Part shown: positions 39,501-51,500 of the stretch, one piece after another
How positions within the stretch are numbered: position 1 is the first letter of the stretch
Layout: every line of letters begins with the position of its first letter
NCBI RefSeq assembly: GCF_014839805.1
Contig: NC_051121.1
Location: forward strand, 913,116 to 977,115
Direction: 5' to 3'
Length of the DNA: 64,000 nucleotides
Source of the DNA: Manduca sexta
Lineage: Eukaryota > Arthropoda > Insecta > Lepidoptera > Sphingidae
Notes under the pieces: model-generated
Told to the model about the DNA's origin: nothing
Seen by the model: only the letters and a program-made list of their open reading frames with translations
Databases searched by the model: none
Position numbers and translations under genes: made by a program

Positions 39501-42500
39501 CCCTTAACTTAATCTGACCACGGGTGAAAGAACTTGGCCTTAATAACGTTTAATAAGACTGCATAGAATATACTTAAGAGAGCAAAAAACAATCCAAAAA
39601 ACATGACCATAACACCTTCATCGACTACTGTCTAAAATTACACGTTGGTCATGATTAACTCTTGATTTATGATTATCTTATGCGCGATTATTATTTACGA
39701 CGGCCCTAGGCAATGTTAGAGCATTTACTGTCATTTAACGCGATGTTTACAAAATACTTACCACATTCAATACATTTTAGTGCATACCGGTTTACCTGAG
39801 TTTGACGTATAATCTTACACGTGTTACATTGTGAAGGTTACATTCGGCATCGGTATAATATTCGCATTGTTATGAGTCTAGAAGCGCCAAGGGTAAGAGC
39901 AAGGACGTATGTAATGCTGAGATTTGGACGTAACGACGTTGAAAATATATACACATTTGAAGCGTTAGTTTGAATAGCCGGGATTGGTCGGGACGTGTTG
40001 ATTACCATAGAGTTCCTCGGATGGAGGCAGGAGAGGGTAGCTGATCCTCTCCCTCCACTAACGTATAAGTACTTCTGTGTTTAATTTTTGGGACTGCCGA
40101 TACGAGAATTTGTTCTGACTCGCCACATCCCGCTCCCGCAATCCAAATTTGGAATTTACCTCAAAAATTGAAAGCTGGCCATCGTGAAACGGCAGCTTGC
40201 TCTTACGGACATCAAACAACTCTTTCCCCTTCTCAATATTTTTTCATTCTCTAAAGTCGGAAGCATATCATATCCATGGAATTGAGATGTTACAGTGAAC
40301 ACTAACATTAGGCGAGTTATTTGCTCGTTTGCTGGTACATATTATAATCGAGTTAGAACCTTTCAAATGGAGGAGCGCATTGGAAAATCACACAGTACGT
40401 ACAACTATGAATAACAAATATTGTAAGTTCCGAGTATTGTTACTGTCTATGGGCATGGCAATAAATCAGAATCACATGCATCAGTTACTTGAACGCACTC
40501 GCCACTAGTAACTGCATTAGTCACTATCCAGGTCAATGCGCGCGCAAACTCAAACGTTGTAACCACACGTCAAGCACAATAACAATGCACCGGTAATAAC
40601 ATACGACCTACTAACCTTCAACGGAATGAGATGCAAATATAAACACCTAAAGCGTTCAATAGAATAAAAATCCGCAGTGAATTTTATCGGGAATAATGTT
40701 TTTGAAAGCATTGTTTTTCGTTGACAGATTTTTATTGCCTTAGTACACAAACTAACAAGCGGTCGGTCTGATGCTAAACGGCAATCGTGGTCCACCTTCC
40801 TTGGACTATAGCAATTATCCCGACATCGGGCCAAGTCATTTACCAAACCAAGCCTAGCGTATCGCAGCACTGCACAATGAAACATTTTTATATAAGCAAA
40901 AGAATCTAGTAGGCCACCTGATCCATCTCCACAGGCCGTAAACACAATGCCAGGAAACTAACAGCTGCCTTGCCGGTTTGTTATAACTGATAGGCATTGG
41001 AGGAAAGGAGTAGGTAGTTTGGGCCTTGAGAAATTCTACCCACCATACGAAACAGGAAGATGGCATTTTATGTTTGTGCTCTGTGAGACAGTAGTAAAGC
41101 CGGCGTAATTATGTCGACTGGCGAGGCTAATCTCTCGTCAAGCGATAATATAGACACTTACCTAACCATCAGGTGCGCCATTACTGAACCCGCACGTCCA
41201 TGCTGCAGGCAACATATTTACACCAGTGGCGAAACGTCCATACAACCTGATTCCTATAGTCTTCACACCGAATACACGCCCCTGCACGGGGGAACATTAG
41301 GACGCGACTCTAGGCACATAGTGTAACGTGTATACCTCTTGGTTGCCAAATACACATTGAGGCATATAAGGGTTCGCGAACATCTCCCCTCCCTCTCCCT
41401 TCCAACCATCCTAACAAACTCCTACTCTTTCCTCTTCTCTTCATTCTCTCTATCCCCTCCCTTCTTCCTCCCGGGCCCCGTAACCCAATAGCTGCCGTTT
41501 GCCAGCGTACCGTCCGCTGGCACCCTCAGTGATAGTGGTAGGGCCCACCAAATCTTCATTGGGACTGCCGTGGTTGATAAACCGGGGGATCGTTTGTACA
41601 CCGTTAGAAGCGTACCCTCGGTGATAACCGCGGCAGTTCCCAAATACAAAAAAAAAACCCGATTCCTACCGGCTTCCCTTTTAGATTTATTTACGTTTGT
41701 CTTAATTTTTATTTTCTATTAAATCTGCCGCGATATGTTAGGTAAGGCAAATTTACCTCGGGTGGCTCTGACTACATTAGAACTATAATTGCAGTTAAGT
41801 GCAAATACATTTTCGAACGAGAGACTACCGTTGAAGAAGCCAATATTATACCGAGCTGTCTTTTTAGATAAAAAACCGGCTGCTCCTGATTATAATCTTA
41901 TTGATTAAATCGTTTTTACCCACAAAGTGCACTGAACTTGTTACATTATATATTATAACTCAAACCAATTATAAAATTCAAACACCGCTCGATCAAATTT
42001 GCATAATGAGATCGAGTCAAATAATTATATTTTAATAATTTATTCATCATTTCATTATTCTAAAGATGAGTGCATAGTGCATATTTGTGCTTAAAGTACA
42101 TAAAAAATTGTTTATTGTATAGTTTTTTTACAATTATTATGTACTACTGAATCCGCACTACGATTATAAAAAAAATAAAAATTATCAGTAATAGCAATTT
42201 GTAGTACAACTCTCATTGCTACGTATGCACGTAGACTATGCAGTTTGGAATAAGGACATTAGAGATATTCGATTTTTTTTAAATAATTCGTCTAGAATGT
42301 AAACAAACTCAATTTTACCTTATTTAATTTTTTTTAGATATTTGTTACAACTTAGAAATAAACGCAGAAACAGTTGAATGTTTAGATGAAATTTGGCAAA
42401 CGAATGGACCATGTCCTTGATAACACATAGGCTTATATCCCGGTAATTTACTTTTGTGGATTTCTTATTTTATCTACTTTTTAAAAAGATGGCGCAGGAG

Positions 42501-45500
42501 TCATCTAGCTGGTATTATTGATCGCTACATTTATTTAGGAAACTTTTGTAATAAGAAAGGCTTTTCACGCGTGCGAAGGCGCGATCAACTCCTGCTATTT
42601 AATACGCAGGCTGTATTACTGTATTACATCAAATGCAATCTTAATCCATTTGTATTTAAACTCTTTCTATTACAAATGGCCCTTGTACAATGAAATTTAG
42701 ATAAAACTCGAATAAAATTACACAATAAATATCAGTGTGGTTTCAATTTCGTAAAATTTTAATAAACACAAATAAATACACTTCGTACTATTGGCACGAA
42801 TACAGAGTCATTTTGACATCGCGTTACTAAATGAAACCACATACTCATCTACTTAGAAATAGCACTTTATAATAAGTTACTTGAACCGTAGATGTAAAAT
42901 AAAAAGAGTGTAAGTTTCGAACAAAACAAATATTTAAAAAAAAAAAAAAAAATTATGCGCCCTAATGCCACTACTACCACTCTAAGAGTGTTCGTCGCAG
43001 CGGCAACAACATACTTTCAGTCAGAAATACACTCACGCACACGCCATATTCGTATTAAACTACAAAATAATCGAAAAATCAGAAAACTAAAAGCAGGATT
43101 TTTAGTGAATATATTCGTTATTAATGGATGATTCTGGCACGATATCAGCAAAGGTGAACACGAGTATGTGGTTTCATTTGGTAAGCAATGTCAAAATGAT
43201 CCTCTATAGCTGCTTCGTTTTGAAATTCAGAACTGTATTCCTGCAACGAAACACGCCTTTACACATTGCTGTAGGTGTACTACTATAATACGCGTATCTA
43301 TCATCAACCGGTAAGAAAAACGTTGTTTTTTCATGCAATTAGCTACGATGCAATAAATACATCAAGCCGAATTTGCATCGAAAACCTTTTAATATGAAGA
43401 TTAATTGAATTTGTTCGGTACAAAAAAGCAAACTTACATTTATTTATTAAAATTACGAGGTGGATACGATAATTTGCGTCTTGTCATAAATTGGTACAGG
43501 GGGATTCAAATTTCAAACCTTAGAATGCGACAGGGAAAAGAAACTCCCTGTATCTATGATTTTTTTGGTATGGTGAGTTTTATTTGCAGAAGAACCACTT
43601 AACCTAAGATATCCCAACTCTCAAGTACCCGTTTGCCCACTTATGCTATAAAGTAAAATTTATACTTTATCATAAGATACAGTAAAGTCACTTTACCGTG
43701 GCGGTATTAGAAAAAGATGCCTGTACTACATGTAATCTAGTTTCTCGTCGGCATAATCTATACTTATAAAGGTGGAAGTAACTCTGTTCTGTTACGCCTA
43801 GACAGCTGAACTACTGAACCGATTTCAATTAAATTTGGTATGGAGATAGTTTGATTGAGGAAGGACATTGGCGACTTTTTATGCTGCGAAAATATAAAGC
43901 GGGACTTGTATGCCGAAAAACTATACCCGCGAGTGAAACGCGAGCAAAAGCGGGTAAGCTTTAATAAAAATGCTAGTTGTAATACCAACCTCTGTGGAAC
44001 CTGGAGCCCTTGTAGTGCAGCCGCGTGCCGTTGTGGTTGACGCCTCTCTCGCCGGTGCACAACGACCTGAAGTTCTCCGCTGTGAGTGGCACCACGTCGC
44101 TCCTCAGCTCTATTACTAGACGACCGGCTGTAACAAGACAGCATGTTAATACTCCATCGATTTACCTTATAAGAATTTGCTCGAAGGCAAGAAAACCGAA
44201 AAACCTTTAGAAACTATTTTTGCTTTTGCAGATAGTTTGATAAATAAGTCCAGAGTCGGCCGCCTGTTTATCTCCTGAACCTAAAATCTCCGATGCCTGA
44301 AGCCGGAAGGGGGTAAAAGTGAAATAGTTAGTAACAGTAAATGGGTGTCCCGTATTCATTTCCTCTGAACAGATTGATATATTTATGCTGCTGCGATGTG
44401 CTAGTTCTACGGCGTTCCGACTCAGAGAGTAATATCAATACAATTGCAGCGCATTAAAAAAATATGGATGTATTAGAGAAACCTATACAGGGTCTATGTC
44501 ACTCCCTCAGACACACGCTCAGTTCATTACACCGTACAGATTTGTCTAAGGAAGTAAGAACAAGTTCAAGAAAAAAATATTTAAAAACATAAATACATAA
44601 TTATTGTTCCAGTTGAATGACGAGACGAGCATACCGCTCGTAGAATATTAATCGTATGAATCTTAAACGATCCAATCGCCTATAAACAGTAGCATTACCA
44701 TACATAGCATAGAATTACAAAATACTGCGGGGCACTCCGCTACGCTTGTCACCCTGAGACAATTCATTAAAGATCATATGAGATACAACCCAATTTCACC
44801 CTAAAGTATGATATCAGCTGAGACGCTGTCAAAGTAAAGCTAGCACCTTAAGGTCGTCGGTATTAAATAAACAGATATCAACAACATCTCAAATTATATC
44901 TTAAGTCGCAATATATGACGTATTTTGACAGCCGAGTTTTGTTTATGAAACAATGTCAACTCAGCTGAGATGAAGCTCTTAAATGTCAACTTAAACTTTG
45001 TTTATTAAATAGTTGAATACATCAAATGCCTACTTGAGATCCTACTCAATAGTGAGATTCATAATGGTGCCCTACTCAAAATGTCCAGTAACACTGGCTC
45101 CAATACTTTCAGTACAAGGCTCGCGGTTATTATGACGACAATTATGATCACAAACTTGACAAATGAACAAAATTACCCGCGTTTTAAAGCTGTACTACTG
45201 CTTGCAACGCGACTGCATCGCACCTGATAATGTGTTAAAAAAAACGCGTTATCAGCAACTGTCTGGAGATTGCAACGACCGCTACAACTGCGCTAATTCT
45301 TTTGAAAGTCGTTCAGATAAGAAAGTACTTGACTGTGACTAAAATAAATAACGATATGAGCATACTTGTTACGTGTAGTTTAACTGTACTAATGTGGTAA
45401 AGGCTTTTTTAAATCTTTGCTGGTGGTAGAATATTCATATCCGCCCGGATAGCGACTAACGTACACAGGATGTAAAACCGGCCGTAGTGGCCTACGTAAG

Positions 45501-48500
45501 TGTGTCGCGTCCCAGGATCAGCCTGTGTATATCCCGTTCCATCAAGCCGGCATAATAATTGCGTCTGTTGAGGAATCATCTCTCGTAAGTCAACATTCTA
45601 TTGGATCCCACTCCACTTACCATCAGGGGCAGTAGGGTCATTGAAATGTATTTACCTTACCTACTTCCTCGTACGAAGCCCTCGGTTTGCAAACCCGTCT
45701 CGTATTTTTCCTTTTTTTTTGTTGTTTTCGGTTAGAAACTGACGCGGTGAAAACCGTGAGCATAGCTAGTATGTGCATAATTACAATGTGAAGTTTGTTA
45801 TTTTTTGCGTAACAAAGACTGAACCGAATTCGTTGCAAGTTTCATTACGACGTTTTGGAAGAGAAGAAACTAAAAGGTATTTACAGCAATTTGCTATCGC
45901 AATATAATCGACGTCAAGCCAATCATCTAATACATATACCTATGTATAAATTCGATATAATTTATAATGACCTATGCTCAGTTTAAAACGAGTTTGCGAA
46001 GCGCTCGAAATGCAACTGTACCTAGATCTATACATATTAAAAAACAGAGTCCCCCTTACTGTCTGTATGTTATCGATTGTCACAAAATCTACTGAACAGA
46101 TTTTTATGAAAATTAGTATAGAGATAATTTAAGACCCTGGGAAGGTTATAGGCTACTTTCGGGACTTTTATTCCGGAAAATTCTTTCACGCAGGCGAAAC
46201 CGCGGGCACAAGCTAGTATACATATGAGATGCACCAAAGAAGTCTTTAACCCTAAAAAGCCTCGTGTAACACCTTAGGTAACTATATAAAAAAACGTCAC
46301 ACTTGCAAATAAACTTGTTTACCTGCCTGCTTGCATATGAGGAAAATAAATTATTATTTGCTGTACTTTTCAACTGACTTGCATACAGTGCAAACAGACG
46401 GTTGTGTGTATTTTATGATTACAAATTTTGTGAATATAGATAGATATGCAGTTAAAGGGAAATGGAATGGAAACTACGATAAGAATTATATCTCAAAATA
46501 TGAATATTAACGCTGCTGTTCATCTGAATGCTGTCTAAGTTATAGAACCACGCTGTCTACATAAACGGCCCGATTCAATATTAATATTATGTCAAACAAG
46601 GGATTGATAGGAGCAGTTTTAACTTGTAAAGTTGTTTTAACTTGTAACCTAGGGCTCACGACTTGATAGGGCCTCGAAATGCCGTAAACCAGAGAAAATA
46701 AAAACATTATAACATTACAATTAGGCATATCAATATGGATATTTTATTATACTAGCACAGCAGTGTCTATACTGCACCTGATGTTAAATGAAAACAATTA
46801 AATTACCAAACGACCTAAAAGATATACAAACATTTGCATTTTTTGAAGAGATACCTAAAACACCACATTAAAGTTCTCTAGACATTAATTATATTGATAT
46901 AAAATAACTACTGAAATTAATCTCAAAAACAGCACCTAACTACATTATCAACTATGTATTTTTGTATTGAGGACATTCCAAATTGTAATCAATAGCAATC
47001 GCAATGTCTATCACTGTACGATACGTAATGAAAACCCCGCTTGTATCACTACCCCACAATTTATTTGTTTTAATCTATACTATTATATAAAGCTGAAGAG
47101 TTTGTTTGTTTGAACGCGCTAAGCTCAGGAACTACCGGTTCAAACTGAAAAATCTTTTTGTTATGGATAGCCCTTTGTTCGTGGAGTACTATAGGCTATA
47201 TATTATCACGCTATGACCAATAGGAGCGGAACGGTAATAGCTAATCTCAGGAACTACCGGTTAGAACTGAAAAATTATTTTTGTGTTGGATAGCCCTTTG
47301 TTCGTAGAGTGCTATAGGCTATATATCACCACGCTATGACCAATGAGAGCGGAGCAGTTATGAAAAAAAATGCAAAAACGGGGAATAATTTATTACTTTT
47401 GAGAGCTTCCGTTACATGCGCTGCGCAAACTAAAGTTAAGCAACCATTATGTATGGCGGAATTGTTCCTCTATTATGTTTCTAACACCATATTATCAAAA
47501 CAAAGATTCCCGCCATATTCTGCTTGTCTGAACACGATAAACTCAAAAACGAATTTCGACGAAGTCTGGTATGAAGATAGTTTGAAACCCTGGGAAGGAC
47601 ATAAGCTACATTCTATGCCTGGAAAATATAAAGCGGAACTCTTATCTCGAATGACTTTCACGCGGCCGAAGCCGCGAGCAAAAGCTAGTTTTACATATCT
47701 GGTATAATAATAGGAAGACACTAACAGTTGGTAACGCTTTCGAATTGAAAAGATGCCATCAGCGTAGGAAATGTTCTATTAAACAGCTGTGTTAATGTTT
47801 TGTGCGGATATGAGACATTGTAATGAAGAAAGTAAGTCGCTTTGTCATAAACTTTACGACTGCTCATAAACAGTGGGACACTACACAAATCGTTGGAATA
47901 GGTGGTGTAGTTGCATTGCGGTATGACTGCAGTCCTGAGATCCGGGTTAGATACCCGCATTGAGAAAAGTGATATTGGGATTTTCCACTCAATATCAGCC
48001 CGTAGTCTGGAACATCATGGGACGGAATACCACGGCGGAAAGTGGGTGCACTTGTTGATGCTCTACCTTTCGGAGATATATGGCATGAGTGTGTGTGTAC
48101 TGCACTTAACCATTTTCGTTGGTTTTGCTGTATTGAAAGAATGCATTTTTATTTTTAATGAAGTATTTATATTTCATCATATTAGGTAGATATTTGTTTA
48201 AATTTTATATTTGTATCCCCTAAATGATACACAACGCTCGTGTCCTTAAGACTTATCATATTAAGTCTCATAATATTCTACAATTACACCGGAATATGAT
48301 CAATACCACATCCTAGTAAAGGTAGGTACTTATAACCACTTTGCAAAGGCAGAAATACACGTTTATCGTCCAATGTAAGTATTATTTTGTTGCTAACGAA
48401 ACAAGTTGTATGCATAGTGTTTAATTACAAGTACACTTGTTTACATTGTACGATATAGGTGCGATGCGTTCGCGCCGAGAAAATAGTTTGCGAATAACAT

Positions 48501-51500
48501 ATGCGCCTTCTTCATTAGCCTTTCGAAATCAGCGCCTAGAGAGCAAATTTAACAAAATAAAAAGGTGGCATCGCCAAGGGAAATATTGTAAAAGCTAGAG
48601 GTTCTAAAACTCGAATGAATTCACCAATTCCATTCCTAATATTCCGTACGCACAATTACGCTCTGCTCTATGTTATTGTTAAAGCGGGAGAGGTGTGGCG
48701 GAGGAACATGTGCTCTCGACTTTACCTACAATTCATACTTTTCTCATTCTCCATATAAACTTGCCCCCCCCAGGCCATCGGCAGGCGACGCTCTTGAAAG
48801 GTGGTATTCCCTATAAGAGATACATTGTATAATTCTACCGCTAAGCTGGAGTATGCAATCCTGAACTTTCTGTCCTGAACGAAACTGCGTGTATAATATC
48901 TGGAGTACTAAAAAATATTGTCTTATCCCTGACTTAATAAAAAATTGGCGAATATTCCGTGCACGAATCTGACTATGGATTGTAAGTAACGAATACACCC
49001 GAATAAGCTGTTTACTCATTCGTGTTCGTGACCATTTGTCAGTATTCGGCAATAGGGGACCGGACTCATGTTTGTTCTTTATTATTATCAAATATTTACG
49101 TTATATAAATTATAACACAGAAAGAATTATTTAAATCCGTTAAAAAATCAACAAGTTATAAGTCTTTTAATTTCGGTGGAAGAGGTAATTAACAAGAAAC
49201 AGAAAAGAGGCGCAATACCCACGTGTGACGTCATTAGGCATTACGACGCGTGCGAAAGAAAGAGATGAAGCGATATCCCCACTTCGCGCCCACTTCAGCA
49301 CATAGTAATATTTGAAATATGAATTACTGTCTCATTTTTTAACCAATTTTAATGCAGTTTTCGCAGTAGGGTTTCTTTTTCGTATTATTAACCATTTCAT
49401 ATAGAATAATGTACAAAATCGAACACAGGCCGGTCCCCTATTATTTAAATCAAGGGTTAGGGTGACTATAGGCGAGCGCATTTCAATACCATGTAGCAAT
49501 TGGTAATTACGAATTCTAGAATGTTGCTACTTATTTTTCCTGGTGGTAGGCCTCTCATATGTAAGTCCGCCTGGATAGGTACCATCGCATTGTTTATTTC
49601 TGCCGCCAAGCAGCAATGTGTAGTCACTGTTATGTTTCGGTTTGAAGGACATTGTGGCCAGTGTTACTACTGGACATAAGAATAAACATCTCATGTCTCA
49701 GGATGGCGAGTACAGTGGAATACCAAACAATGCTTTGTTATTCAAGGTGTTGGATAGAGTTTCTACTGTTTTTCGCGGTCGTATTGCTTATCATTAGGCG
49801 AACGACAAGCTCGTCTCGTCATTCAAAGCCATAATAAAACAAATAACAATCATGTAGGTTTGCTTGTTCCGGGATGCAGTTGTATTTAAGAAAATAACTG
49901 TTCAATAAGTTAAACTATAAACGAAATTCGACGTAAACTAAATCATACTTCGTTTGTGGCGGTGTCGTATCTAATAATCTCGCTTGTATTATGCAAATAT
50001 AATATCTATAATAAATTTTATCTTTATTTTCTATGTTATGTTTTATGAAATGGCTCCTAATATTGTGAAAATATTAGTTTAAAGTTAAATTATGGACTGC
50101 ATAACCATATTTTATAGTCTATATTTTATCCCGGAAAGGTACACAGTGGCACTTTCACGGTAGAGGCTTTAGGGTAGGGCCAACCGGTCAACTACCTGGA
50201 GTTTTGAGCTATTTTGGACCTCGCGCAACGCACTAGCCGAGACCTTTTTTTGCTCCCGCCGCACCCGGGTCTGTCATTGTGGGAAAGGTCCTTCACGCAA
50301 CCAGCGGCGCTAGCAACAAGTTTTAATTCAGGTGAAATATTATACGTACAGTATAGTCAAAACATAATGTCGACAAATGTGAGACTAGGTTGAAACTATT
50401 AACTATCTCTCTAAAGTCCTAGGCCCACTGGCACGCGTTAAAAAAATTCGGGCGCGCCAATAATGATTGAGATAATTATGAAATAAGTAATGAATACTAC
50501 GATTTATAATGTGAAATATTGTATAGTTGCGAGCTGAAATATAGTCGCCGAAAAACCGTACCTCGATGGCAAGTGACAAACACATAATTATTTCTTTCTT
50601 AAATAATGCCATGTTAAACAATAATGTTTCGCAATTTCTTCTCTAAACAATGGATAGAATTTGTTTGGCTCGAATAAATCAATTTAAATCTTCTGAATCC
50701 GGGATCGCTTGGACAATTTTGTTATGAATTTTCTATTATATTTATAATGGTATCTACCTAGTATGTCAAAAAATATACTTACAATAAATTATACTACTTG
50801 TCTTCTACTATACAAAATTCTAATTTTCCAGAATATAAGTAAGCTAAGTTAGTCTACAATATAGTATATCTATGTGCCAATTTTTTCTAATAAATACATA
50901 ATCATCTTTATAATCCATTTACAATATAATTAGTAGAAATAAACAATGCCATCAAATTCCTTAATCTAAATTGAAAATTTAAAAATCTATAGCTCATGAT
51001 ACAACACCCACAATTTCCTGCATTATCCACTCCAGATTGGGTCATAATAATTGATACACAAACCCAAACTAATAAAATAGGCAATCCTACATTTTAAAAT
51101 TTAAATAAGTGGTTTTGTTGAATATTTATACATTATTTATTGATTTATAAATTTAATATGTAAATATTCATCTTAGTTCTCGATGTAGTAGCCAATCAGT
51201 CATACTATTTTACACATGTTTAAAACTTGTATGTTGTATATTAGATTGTGTACAAATATAATGTGTTTTCATTTATTGGTAGAATTTAAAGGACTGTGTG
51301 CCTGAAGTAATTTGCCCTAGCTTAGTATAACAATAGAAGATTGATAAAAAAACATTTATGCTTCCATATTGTGGACTTCATATGTGAAATTTCATAACAC
51401 CACTTAACTCAATTATTTAAACTGCATATTGTTAAAAAATCATGTATATTTAAAGGATTAAAATTCACCAACATTTTTGATAATTATGAACTATATTTAT

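Noticed and set aside
43764..44144. 126-codon minus frame ([15 protein letters not shown]...)
   Set aside because: Wrong frame; the real coding use of this DNA is Cyp40 exon 2 in another frame with proper splice sites.
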